26,389 bases of DNA from positions 1-26,389 of the forward strand of contig JOTC01000006.1 in the NCBI GenBank assembly GCA_000746705.1, written 5' to 3'. Below, one piece after another: positions 15,049-23,374 of this stretch. The first letter of the stretch is position 1; every line of letters starts with the position of its first letter. The notes under the pieces were generated by a model. It ran no database searches. It had not been told where the DNA came from and saw only the letters and a program-made list of their open reading frames with translations. The DNA comes from Marine Group I thaumarchaeote SCGC AAA799-O18. GTDB taxonomy: Archaea; Thermoproteota; Nitrososphaeria; Nitrososphaerales; Nitrosopumilaceae. A program made the position numbers and the translations under genes.

Positions 15049-15963
15049 CTACTTTTTGTCTATTTTTCCAGCTAACAGAATTGATACTTCACTTGGTCTC
15101 TTTGCAACTGGGATGTTAGCCTTTGCAAACATGGCTATTTTGGATTCAGCTGAGCCATAATTTCCCATAACTATTGCACCAGCGTGACCCATTCTTTTTT
15201 CTTTAGGTGCTTTCCTTCCAGCTATATACCCAACAACTGGTTTTTTAAAACCAATTTCAATTATATGCTCAGCTAGGGCTTCCTCTGCTTGACCACCAAT
15301 TTCACCAACAATTACCATTCCTTCAAGTTCAGATTCATCCTTTACTATATCAAAAGCATCAACCATCCTTGTTCCGTTAATTGGGTCGCCACCTATCCCC
15401 ATAGTAAAATTTTGACCAAATCCTGAAGTGGTTAAATTATTGGAAATTTCATAAAGTAAAGTTCCACTCTTTGATAGAACCGCAATATTGCCTTTCTTAA
15501 ATGGACTTGCTGGCATAATTCCAATTTTAATAAGACCCGGTATTATCACACCAGGAGTATTCGGTCCAATCATAATCGCATTATTTTCTTTGGCAATTTT
15601 AATTGCCTGCATGGTGTCACGAATTGGAACATGTTCTGGTATTGCCACAAGAAGCTTAATTCCAGCTTGGAATGCCTCCGTCGCAGCTTCCAAAAAGAAT
15701 TTTGCAGGAACAAAAACAATGGAGATCTTTGCTTTACTTGTACTAACAGCTTCCTTCACCGTTTCATAAATTGGTACATCTAGGAATTTTTTACCACCCT
15801 TTCCTGGTGTAACACCAGCTGCAATGTTCGTACCGTAATCTAACATTAGTTTTGTATGCACAGAACCAAATTTTCCTGTGATTCCTTGAACTATAACGGG
15901 TTGCTTTTGGTAATTACCATTTCCATCTTTTTTTCCTCTTAATAATTCAAAAATATCAACCAG
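15049..15963 (-). CDS. sucD: Succinyl-CoA synthetase alpha subunit, CTG start
   Basis: Alpha subunit of succinate-CoA ligase (ADP-forming), converting succinyl-CoA to succinate with ATP formation in the TCA cycle. With the proposed start it has 304 residues. The active-site His is H260 in KRMGHAGAI, and CoA contacts are in the N-terminal VIVQGITGKFG (about 22-32) and IGPNTPGVI. The first canonical start codon in frame is a GTG at 15861, which would remove that CoA-binding loop. Translation continues in frame upstream with MVDIFELLRGKKDG to a CTG at 15961-15963, preceded by a perfect GGAGGTGA with 6-nt spacing. The start overlaps the end of sucC by 8 nt. Confidence 0.9.
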   Translation of the reverse strand: MVDIFELLRGKKDGNGNYQKQPVIVQGITGKFGSVHTKLMLDYGTNIAAGVTPGKGGKKFLDVPIYETVKEAVSTSKAKISIVFVPAKFFLEAATEAFQAGIKLLVAIPEHVPIRDTMQAIKIAKENNAIMIGPNTPGVIIPGLIKIGIMPASPFKKGNIAVLSKSGTLLYEISNNLTTSGFGQNFTMGIGGDPINGTRMVDAFDIVKDESELEGMVIVGEIGGQAEEALAEHIIEIGFKKPVVGYIAGRKAPKEKRMGHAGAIVMGNYGSAESKIAMFAKANIPVAKRPSEVSILLAGKIDKK

Positions 15964-17068
15964 TTTTTGTCACCTCCATGAGTATTCCATTAATTGCTTG
16001 TTCAACAGAATCAAACATTTTTGTTTTTGTATTTTTCAACATATCTTTTGACTTTTCTGATTCTGCTCCCATTAATCTTGCATAAACTGGAAGATCAATC
16101 AAATTGTTATCATATGCTTTAACAAATGCGGAAGCAACTATTGTTGTTTTAACAATTCCACCATAAAGATTTACCAATATTGCCTTAACTTTTTTCATTT
16201 TACTAATCAAGGTCAAAGATTCATAAACTGATTCCTCAGTTGCACCACCACCAACATCAAGGAAACATGCTGGTTTTCCACCATTATCTGCAAGCATATC
16301 AAATGTAGACATTACTAGTCCTGCACCATTTCCAACTACAGCAATATTACCATCTAATTCCACCAACGAAAATCCGCTCTTCTCCGCTTTTTCTTCAAGC
16401 TCTGTCTGTTCTCTGTATTTTAGAAGTTCTTCATGTCTGAAATTAGAGTTATCGTCAGTAATCATTTTCCCATCAAGTGCTAACAGGGAACCATCTTTGA
16501 GAATGACAAGTGGATTAATTTCCGTCAGCTCAGCTTCCTTTTCAACTGTCAGTTTTGATAATTTTTGTAGTATGTCCACAAAATAAGTTATGGATTTTTT
16601 ATCAAGACCGATTTCCTTCGCTATCTCTTCTGCAACCTTTTTTGAAACATGACCCAAACCAACTTCTCGTATTATTTGATCCTTAACTGATTCTATTTCA
16701 ACTCCACCGTCTGCAGAAGAAATTACAGTATAGCATCTTTTGCTTCTATTAAGAAATAGTGAAAGATAGATTTCTTTTTCATATTCGGACATTTTTTCTA
16801 GCAAAATCGCCCTAGTTTTTTCACCCTTAATTGTCATACCTAAAACCTGTGGGTATTTTAATTCAAATTCATCTTCATTGTAACACTTTTGAATTCCACC
16901 GGCTTTTCCACGTCCTCCTACTGGAACCTGTGCCTTTATCACGAATGGAAATCCAATTTTTTTAGCATCATTTCTTCCCACTTCAATATTAGTAGATGAA
17001 ACACTATCTGGTACGTTGATACCATATGCCCTGAATAATTCCTTGACTTGGTATTCCAATAATCGCAT
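15956..17068 (-). CDS. sucC: Succinyl-CoA synthetase beta subunit (ADP-forming)
   Basis: The 370-residue beta subunit provides the ATP-grasp nucleotide site and the succinate site of the SucCD complex. Visible features are the N-terminal MRLLEYQVKELFRAYGINVP, the ATP-grasp strand FVIKAQVPVGGRGKAGGI (37-54), LTEINPLV with metal ligands, and the C-terminal Rossmann-like lobe with LDVGGGATEE and ILVNLYGGIVKTTIVA. The last replaces the usual NIFGGIVRCD, a conservative change. A TTATAA box 22-28 nt upstream of the ATG fits a leaderless start. The order sucC-sucD-eL40 on one strand suggests an operon. Confidence 0.95.
   Translation of the reverse strand: MRLLEYQVKELFRAYGINVPDSVSSTNIEVGRNDAKKIGFPFVIKAQVPVGGRGKAGGIQKCYNEDEFELKYPQVLGMTIKGEKTRAILLEKMSEYEKEIYLSLFLNRSKRCYTVISSADGGVEIESVKDQIIREVGLGHVSKKVAEEIAKEIGLDKKSITYFVDILQKLSKLTVEKEAELTEINPLVILKDGSLLALDGKMITDDNSNFRHEELLKYREQTELEEKAEKSGFSLVELDGNIAVVGNGAGLVMSTFDMLADNGGKPACFLDVGGGATEESVYESLTLISKMKKVKAILVNLYGGIVKTTIVASAFVKAYDNNLIDLPVYARLMGAESEKSKDMLKNTKTKMFDSVEQAINGILMEVTKTG
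15970..15977 (-). promoter_or_regulatory. Strong Shine-Dalgarno for sucD
   Basis: GGAGGTGA, a perfect match to the archaeal 16S rRNA 3' end, lies inside the last codons of sucC and 6 nt before the CTG at 15961-15963. It decides the start of sucD, since no ATG, GTG or TTG is in frame nearby. Confidence 0.8.
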
Positions 17069-17090
17069 GAAGATTGTCGTAACTGGAAGT

Positions 17091-17096
17091 TTATAA
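17091..17096 (-). promoter_or_regulatory. TATA box for sucC
   Basis: TTATAA on the minus strand (in GATTATAAAC) lies 22-28 nt upstream of the sucC ATG at 17068, the distance expected for a leaderless archaeal transcript. Confidence 0.45.
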
Positions 17097-17114
17097 TCGT
17101 AGCAGTAATTTATG

Positions 17115-17456
17115 TCACTGAATTTTTTCTAAAAGATTTACAGTTTCTATGAACAAATCCTTACTTTTTTTCAAAAGTCTTTCAGGGAATTCTTCTATCG
17201 TGAATACGAATTGTTGCTTAAAGGCTGGTACTATCATTCCGCCAGATACAATTAGCTGTTCGATAATGTATTGATTTGTCAGCGTACAAACTACTTCCTC
17301 ATAAGAGTTATCCTCTTCTTCCAGAGTCTGACGGTATAAAATTATTGGTGTGTTTGTTTTTTTGACTATTCGTGAGCCCTTTTTTAAAAGATCCATCAGA
17401 TGTTGTACTGACCAGGTATCAAGACTAATTTGCTTGACCATATCTACACTATACAT
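17115..17456 (-). CDS. Small protein of unknown function
   Basis: A 113-residue soluble alpha/beta protein. It has a helix WSVQHLMDLLKKGSRIVKK, a strand TPIILYRQTL, an acidic turn (EEEDNSYEE), a strand CTLTNQYIIEQLIVSGG and a long C-terminal helix FPERLLKKSKDLFIETVNLLEKI. No catalytic or metal motif is visible and I do not recognise the family. M6 (MVKQISLDTW) is an alternative start. It lies between the ileS 3' end (37 nt) and sucC (46 nt), on the same strand. The smooth codon use and amphipathic helices support a real gene. Confidence 0.7.
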   Translation of the reverse strand: MYSVDMVKQISLDTWSVQHLMDLLKKGSRIVKKTNTPIILYRQTLEEEDNSYEEVVCTLTNQYIIEQLIVSGGMIVPAFKQQFVFTIEEFPERLLKKSKDLFIETVNLLEKIQ

Positions 17457-17493
17457 TTTTTGTATTTATGATGATTGTTCGACTAAAAGCTAC

Positions 17494-20400
17494 TTATTCA
17501 ACAGAAATCTTGATCTTCTGACCATCAATATCATCATTTTTGTATTCTTTGCATGTTTTGGTAAAATTCACTTGTTTGACTCTGACCAAAAAGCCAAGTT
17601 CTTCAGTTTTATCTTTCAGCATGGCTAGTGATTCTTGATCCAAGTCCAAAACTGAAGCTGTATTCAAGATGTCAGTTGGGTTATAGCCTCGCTCTTTTCT
17701 TAATGCCTGAAGTCTTCTTGCAAGATCCTTGATCAAACCTTTCGCCATCAATTCTTCATTCCTATCAGTAGAAATTATTACGGTTAGGTTATTCCTTTTT
17801 GAGAACGCAAAACCCTCCTTAACGTCAAAACCTATTATGAAATCATCAATATCCAGAGGAATCTTATTGCCATCAATGTCAAATGTAAACAAACCATTTT
17901 TTGCTAATCTTTGTACTATTTCTTCAGGGTTGGTTTTCCCAAAAATCTCCATCATCTTTTCTAGGCTTTGTTTTGCCTTTGGACCAATCGTCTTTCGCTC
18001 AAGTTCCACCTTTGGGACAACCGGTAGATTTGCCTTTTTCATCTCAAGAAACTCTGATATGTTAGCATGATTTTCAAGTTCAATAATTTTGTAACTTTCT
18101 ACATTCAATTGATTGCGTAATTGTTCTGATAATAATTCTATCTGCTGTTGTTCATCTTTTTCAACACATATCATAGCTTGGTTCAGAGGCCATCTTCTTT
18201 TCATCTTTGCTTTCATCCTTGCAGCAGCAGAAATTGACACAATCTCATTCATCAGATCAAATGCATGTTCAATCTTTTCGTTAACTAGTGATTTATCCGG
18301 ATTTGGCCACGTATCGAGGAGAATTGATTTTTTTGCATCAAATGTTGCAATATACAGGTATTCACTTGTAAATGGTGAAAAAGGATGCAGTAAAATATCC
18401 AACTTCTGTAGCGCATCAGCCAGAATTGCATAAATAGCAAGCCTTCTGTCTTTTTTAGTTTCATCATCATTCCAAAGTTCTGGTTTTGTGATTGGAACAT
18501 AAATTTGACTTAACGAATTAATTAAGAAATCTTCAATGGCTCTTGCTGATTCGTGAAACCTACAGTTTTTATTTAATTTTGTACATGTTTCAATAGTATT
18601 TTGAAGTTTTGATAACAACCATATATCAATATGATCAAGCAAGCCCTCGTTTTTTGCCCAGTTAACAGTTGATTTGTTTATGTCAAACTTGTCGTAATCA
18701 CTATTCTGTTTAAAGTATAGATGAATATGAAATAATGTACTTAGAATTTGGTATGGTCTTGACATTAGTTCCTTTATGCTAAAATTTAGTATTTCAATTG
18801 GGCTTGATTTCCACATAAAGTAAAATCTCACAAGATCAACAGGATATTTATTCAGTAGCTCAGATGCATCAATAACATTTCCAGTACTCTTACTCATCTT
18901 GTTTCCTTTTTCGTCTAGAACATGTCCTTGGAACAGAAAGGAATTGTAAGGTGGAACCCCTTTATTGTTAAGAATCACATTTTCAATTAAAAGTGTATAT
19001 GCCCATCCACGCGTCTGATCAATACCCTCTGTGAAAAATGGTGCAGGAATATTTTTTCTATATTCATCATCGCTTAACGAAGCAAAAGGAGCAGCTCCGC
19101 TGTTATGCCAAGTGTCTAAAACAAATTCTTCTCGCTGCATTTTTGCACTACATTTTTTACAATTGATAGAAATTCTGTCTATCCATGGCCTGTGTAATTC
19201 AAAGTCAGACCCATCAGGCAGATCATCAGATGCCTCTATAATTTCTTTTCTTGAAAATAGTTTTTCTATGTTTTCACATTCTGTGCACTTCCAAATTGGT
19301 ATCGGACAGCCCCAGAATCTTTCTCTTGAAATACACCAAGGGTGTTTTTCTTTTATGATTTCTAAAAATCTGTTTTTTGGTTGTTCAAAAAAATATTCTA
19401 CTTTTTCTGCAGCGTGAATTGCTTTTTCATCAAGTCTATCAAGCATGTAAAAATATTCTCTCCTTGCAAGCCAAACAAGTTTGTGCTTAGAACGCCAGCA
19501 TAATGGGTATTTGTGCTTGATTTTACCAATTTTCACTAAAGCATTTTTTCCTTTTATATCTTGGACAATTTTTTCATCAGCATCGCGTACAAACATCCCA
19601 GCATATTTACCCGCCTCTTCTGTGAACTTTACTTCATCATTAATGGGAGAAAATATCTCAACTTTTCGTTTCATTGCAATGTTATAGTCGTCCTCACCAT
19701 TTGCTGGAGAAAGATGGACAATTCCTGTACCTGTATTCACATCAACAAACTTTTCAGCAATTGTGATGTGATAGTTTTCCTGTTTTGACATTTTTTCTAA
19801 TCCAGAAATATTATCAAGCAGTGGATGTGTGTATTTTTTATTTTCAAATTCAGAACCTTTTACTATTTTCAATACTTGATAATCGACTATCTTTGCTTCT
19901 TTCATGAATTCTTCAAGGCGAATTTTTCCAATGATCCATGTTTCATTGTTGACTGAAACATAAACATATTCTTCATTTGGATTGAATCCAACCATCGCAT
20001 CAGTTACAAGTGTAAATGGCATAGTAGTCCAGACAATCAAATGGACGTCTTCATCTTGTAGTTTTACCTTGTAATATAATGAAGGATCCTGAATCATCTC
20101 ATAACCTTGATTCACTTCTGAATGACTAAGCGAAGTTTGGCAACTTGGACAGTATGCAACAACTCTGTATCCTTCAGTAAGGATGCCATTTTCTTCAGCA
20201 CGTTTTAACAACTGCCATTCTCTTTCGATGTACTCGTCCTTGTATGTCCAGTATGCATTTTCTTGGTTGAATGACATTCCTAATTTTTCATCAACATCTA
20301 TCCATTTCTTATGGAATTTTGATACAATTTTTTTACATTCAGCAACAAGGTTTTCAATTTGTTCAGGAGTTGTGATTTCACTTTTACCGTTTTTAATACC

Positions 20401-20694
20401 AAGTTCTTTTTCAGCCTGTAATTCAACCGGAAGGCCTTGTGTATCCCAACCTGCATTGAAAACAACATTTTTTCCACCAAGTGTATTGAACCTATACCAC
20501 AAGTCCTTGAAGACACGACCCCTAAGGTGCCCCGCATGGGGTTCGCCATTTAGAGTAGGTGGTCCTTCAATGAATGTGATTTTTTCTTGTTTGTTAGGTG
20601 ATTCATCAATTAATTCCTGTAAATCAAGTTTTGAAAGATAATCTCTAGTTGTTTGTTCGATATATTTTAGATCAAACTCATTTCCGAGTTCCAT
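17494..20694 (-). CDS. ileS: Isoleucyl-tRNA synthetase
   Basis: A 1066-residue class I aminoacyl-tRNA synthetase that charges tRNA-Ile. The HIGH motif reads PHAGHLRG (52-59) and KMSKS lies at 599-603. The CP1 editing domain that hydrolyses Val-tRNA-Ile shows WTTMPFTL (222-229) and GTGIVHLSPANGEDDYN (322-338). WDTQGLPVE (83-91) and LDTWHNSGAAPF (526-537) are also typical of IleRS. Two Cys pairs (C470/C473 and C512/C515) form a zinc site in the insertion near the catalytic core. The anticodon-binding domain fills about 690-860. The length and insertion pattern match archaeal and eukaryotic-type IleRS. It is divergent from the sirtuin gene with a 59-nt spacer. Confidence 0.97.
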   Translation of the reverse strand: MELGNEFDLKYIEQTTRDYLSKLDLQELIDESPNKQEKITFIEGPPTLNGEPHAGHLRGRVFKDLWYRFNTLGGKNVVFNAGWDTQGLPVELQAEKELGIKNGKSEITTPEQIENLVAECKKIVSKFHKKWIDVDEKLGMSFNQENAYWTYKDEYIEREWQLLKRAEENGILTEGYRVVAYCPSCQTSLSHSEVNQGYEMIQDPSLYYKVKLQDEDVHLIVWTTMPFTLVTDAMVGFNPNEEYVYVSVNNETWIIGKIRLEEFMKEAKIVDYQVLKIVKGSEFENKKYTHPLLDNISGLEKMSKQENYHITIAEKFVDVNTGTGIVHLSPANGEDDYNIAMKRKVEIFSPINDEVKFTEEAGKYAGMFVRDADEKIVQDIKGKNALVKIGKIKHKYPLCWRSKHKLVWLARREYFYMLDRLDEKAIHAAEKVEYFFEQPKNRFLEIIKEKHPWCISRERFWGCPIPIWKCTECENIEKLFSRKEIIEASDDLPDGSDFELHRPWIDRISINCKKCSAKMQREEFVLDTWHNSGAAPFASLSDDEYRKNIPAPFFTEGIDQTRGWAYTLLIENVILNNKGVPPYNSFLFQGHVLDEKGNKMSKSTGNVIDASELLNKYPVDLVRFYFMWKSSPIEILNFSIKELMSRPYQILSTLFHIHLYFKQNSDYDKFDINKSTVNWAKNEGLLDHIDIWLLSKLQNTIETCTKLNKNCRFHESARAIEDFLINSLSQIYVPITKPELWNDDETKKDRRLAIYAILADALQKLDILLHPFSPFTSEYLYIATFDAKKSILLDTWPNPDKSLVNEKIEHAFDLMNEIVSISAAARMKAKMKRRWPLNQAMICVEKDEQQQIELLSEQLRNQLNVESYKIIELENHANISEFLEMKKANLPVVPKVELERKTIGPKAKQSLEKMMEIFGKTNPEEIVQRLAKNGLFTFDIDGNKIPLDIDDFIIGFDVKEGFAFSKRNNLTVIISTDRNEELMAKGLIKDLARRLQALRKERGYNPTDILNTASVLDLDQESLAMLKDKTEELGFLVRVKQVNFTKTCKEYKNDDIDGQKIKISVE

Positions 20695-20753
20695 ATATCG
20701 CTCTCGAGCATTTATCTCTTATAACAGTACGTGAATTCTCTGACATTAGATGA

Positions 20754-21482
20754 ATGAAAATGTTTGACATTGTATCCCAACAATTGAATGATTCCAGAAA
20801 AATTGTTTTTGTAACTGGAGCAGGAATTTCGCAGGAAAGTGGAATTCCCACTTTTAGGGGGAAAGACGGTCATTGGAGAAAACATGATCCTATGAGACTT
20901 GCATCAATAGATACATTTTATGATGACCCAAAACTAGTTTGGGAGTGGTATGAGGATAGGAGAAAAAATATCCTAGCGGCAAAACCAAACGAAGGTCATT
21001 TTGCAATTTCCAAGATGGAAAAATTCAGGGATGTGGTTGTGTTGACACAGAATATTGATGGTTTGCACCAGCGCTCCGGCAGCACAAATGTTTTGGAACT
21101 ACATGGTAGTATAATTCGGATCAAGTGTACAGTTTGTAATTTTAGTGATAATATTACCAAGAATTTTGAATCACTCCCGCCTAAGTGTGAGTGTGGTAAT
21201 ATGTTAAGACCTGACGTTGTTTGGTTTGGTGAAGCACTGTCACAAGATATTTGGAAAAACGCAATAAAAGAGGCCAGTACATGTGATATAATGATTATTG
21301 CTGGAACGTCTCTTGTTGTTTCACCTGCAAACACATTGCCAATATATGCAAAAGAAAACGGTGCAACTTTGATTGAGGTAAACCCTGAAAAAACTGTTAT
21401 GTCAAACGAGATGGATCTATCAATACAGGCAACTTCTGCAAATGCACTGCCAAAAATACTCTCTATTTTAACAAATGAATAA
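20754..21482 (+). CDS. cobB: NAD-dependent protein deacylase (sirtuin, class III)
   Basis: A 242-residue Sir2 enzyme that removes acyl groups from lysine using NAD. The NAD motif is GAGISQESGIPTFRG (22-36), the second is TQNIDGLH (98-105), and the catalytic His is H117 in LELHGS. The zinc is held by C125, C128, C145 and C147. Y66-E-D-R69 forms the YxxR pair that in SIRT5-type enzymes binds negatively charged acyl groups, so removal of succinyl or malonyl groups is likely; this rests on the motif only. Possible targets include chromatin proteins and metabolic enzymes. The gene is divergent from ileS and ends 41 nt before purD. Confidence 0.93.
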   Translation: MKMFDIVSQQLNDSRKIVFVTGAGISQESGIPTFRGKDGHWRKHDPMRLASIDTFYDDPKLVWEWYEDRRKNILAAKPNEGHFAISKMEKFRDVVVLTQNIDGLHQRSGSTNVLELHGSIIRIKCTVCNFSDNITKNFESLPPKCECGNMLRPDVVWFGEALSQDIWKNAIKEASTCDIMIIAGTSLVVSPANTLPIYAKENGATLIEVNPEKTVMSNEMDLSIQATSANALPKILSILTNE

Positions 21483-21493
21483 TTTAACTTTGG

Positions 21494-21501
21494 AATATAT
21501 A
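21494..21501 (+). promoter_or_regulatory. TATA box for purD
   Basis: AATATATA lies 23-30 nt upstream of the TTG at 21524. It supports both a separate promoter for purD and the choice of TTG as a leaderless start. Confidence 0.5.
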
Positions 21502-21523
21502 CTTCATAATCAAGTTTCAAATA

Positions 21524-22786
21524 TTGGTTAATGTTCTTGTCGTTGGCTCAGGAGGAAGGGAACACGCTATTGGCTGGAAACTTGGTCAAAGTGATTATGT
21601 TGACAGGGTTTTTCATGCTCCAGGAAATGGCGGTACATTAAACAATGAATCAATCTCTGTAGATAATTTAGAAGCGTTAGCCACATTTGCTTCTGAGAAT
21701 GGTTGTTTTACCATCGTTGGATCTGAGGCACCTCTTGCCGCGGGCATTGTTGATGTGTTTAATGAAAACGGTTTGAAGATATTTGGACCAACAAAAATGG
21801 CTGCACAATTAGAGTCAAGTAAGATTTGGGCAAAGGAGTTTATGAAGCGGAATAATATTCCTACTGCGGCGTTTGAGGTGTTTGATGATGCGTCAAAGGC
21901 AAAAGAATACGTTAACAAAATTGAACATAATGTTGTCATAAAAGCTGATGGTCTAGCAGCTGGAAAAGGTGTAATCGTCTGTAGCAGCAAAAATGAAGCT
22001 GAAGATGCTATTGATATGATGTTAGTGAATAAGAAATTTGGAGATGCTGGACGTAATATCATAATTGAAGACAGAATTGATGGTGTAGAAGCATCATACA
22101 TCGCATTGTCTGACGGTAAAATAGCAATTCCAATGGCGACAAGCCAAGATCATAAGAGAATATATGATGATGATAAGGGTCCTAATACAGGTGGAATGGG
22201 TGCTTATTCACCAACACCAGTTATAGATGAAATTCTTTCTGGAGAAATTCAGAAGAAAATCATTGATAAAACAATTTTAGCTTTAAGAAATGAAGGAATT
22301 ACGTTCAAAGGATTTCTTTATGCTGGAATAATGCTAAAGGATGGAGAACCATATGTTCTTGAATATAATGTTAGAATGGGTGACCCTGAGTGCCAACCAA
22401 TCCTAATGCGAATGGATTCAGATCTTTTTCAATACTTAAACGCAAGTGTTGAGGGCACTTTGGAAAATATATCTTCAATTTCATGGAAAAGTAAATCTGC
22501 GGTTTGTGTTGTTTTAGCATCAAAAGGTTATCCTAATTCATACCCAAAAGATGAGGAAATATTTGGACTAGAGGAAGTGTTTGCTGATGCGTATGTATTT
22601 CATGCTGGCACTAAAGTAAAAAATGAAAAAATCCTGACAAGCGGTGGTCGTGTTTTAGGTGTTACCGCCTTGGGCAATACTCTAGATTTAGCAATTAAAA
22701 ACGCATACAGTGTCACTGAAAAAATTTCCTGGAAGAACAAATACTCTAGAATGGATATCGGAAAAAAAGGTCTAACTTACCTATAG
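21524..22786 (+). CDS. purD: Phosphoribosylamine-glycine ligase
   Basis: This 420-residue ATP-grasp enzyme (GARS) joins 5-phosphoribosylamine and glycine in step two of purine synthesis. Hallmarks are the N-terminal VVGSGGREHAIGW (6-18), GPTKMAAQLE, VIKADGLAAGKGVIVC (the ATP-grasp strand), DHKRIYDDDKGPNTGGMGAYSP, and YVLEYNVRMGDPECQPIL with metal ligands Glu and Asn. The length matches the family. The start is TTG at 21524, which has a TATA box at the leaderless distance; the nearby ATG at 21531 is out of frame. Convergent with the cyclo-ligase gene downstream. Confidence 0.96.
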   Translation: MVNVLVVGSGGREHAIGWKLGQSDYVDRVFHAPGNGGTLNNESISVDNLEALATFASENGCFTIVGSEAPLAAGIVDVFNENGLKIFGPTKMAAQLESSKIWAKEFMKRNNIPTAAFEVFDDASKAKEYVNKIEHNVVIKADGLAAGKGVIVCSSKNEAEDAIDMMLVNKKFGDAGRNIIIEDRIDGVEASYIALSDGKIAIPMATSQDHKRIYDDDKGPNTGGMGAYSPTPVIDEILSGEIQKKIIDKTILALRNEGITFKGFLYAGIMLKDGEPYVLEYNVRMGDPECQPILMRMDSDLFQYLNASVEGTLENISSISWKSKSAVCVVLASKGYPNSYPKDEEIFGLEEVFADAYVFHAGTKVKNEKILTSGGRVLGVTALGNTLDLAIKNAYSVTEKISWKNKYSRMDIGKKGLTYL

Positions 22787-22813
22787 ATTCTAGTATACTT
22801 GTACTTGTTCTAA

Positions 22814-23374
22814 CTATGATATTTTGATAATTTCATCTTCCGTAATTATCAAATCAATTTTGATATCATAGGATTCGCTAGGTATGGATTTTACAATTTG
22901 TTTTGAATAAGTTAGTGATATTTTTACTGCATCAGTAAAAGAGAGAAATTTGTCGTAGTAACCACTTCCATACCCTAATCTATCTCCTGATTTTGAAATT
23001 CCCACAGTAGGCACTAATATACAGTCAATTTTTTCCGCCTTTTTACAACTATCTTTTGGTTCCATTATATCGAATCTGCCTTTTTCTAATTTTTCAAGAT
23101 TAGGAATACTATAAAATTCTAAATTGTTGTCTACAATCTTAGGAAGAAGCATATTCTTGCCTCGCTCTAATATATCTAGCATAATATTATTGGTATCAAC
23201 TTCACTGCCAATAGGAAAATAACAAGCAATGTTTTGTGAATTAATATACGAGTCAACTCGCTTGAGTTTTTGGTATATTTTTTTGCTTGATATATTTCTT
23301 AATTCAGCTGATGTGGCATCTCGTTTTTCAAGAAGATGCTTTCTAAGTGCAGCCTTTTGAACACTAACCGACAA
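22814..23374 (-). CDS. 5-formyltetrahydrofolate cyclo-ligase
   Basis: A 186-residue ATP-dependent enzyme (MTHFS) that converts 5-formyl-THF to 5,10-methenyl-THF, rescuing the stored folate form. Recognisable parts are the N-terminal KAALRKHLLEKRD (ATP-binding Lys and Arg), CYFPIGSEVDT (51-61) and the glycine-rich GDRLGYGSGYYDKFL (130-144). It overlaps folD by 11 nt and follows it in the same operon, and its product is the substrate of the FolD cyclohydrolase, so the pair forms a coherent one-carbon unit near purD. Confidence 0.93.
   Translation of the reverse strand: MSVSVQKAALRKHLLEKRDATSAELRNISSKKIYQKLKRVDSYINSQNIACYFPIGSEVDTNNIMLDILERGKNMLLPKIVDNNLEFYSIPNLEKLEKGRFDIMEPKDSCKKAEKIDCILVPTVGISKSGDRLGYGSGYYDKFLSFTDAVKISLTYSKQIVKSIPSESYDIKIDLIITEDEIIKIS

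Noticed and set aside
20996..21520. Minus-strand frame of 174 codons opposite the sirtuin gene
   Set aside because: It is the complement of the sirtuin with all catalytic motifs on the plus strand.
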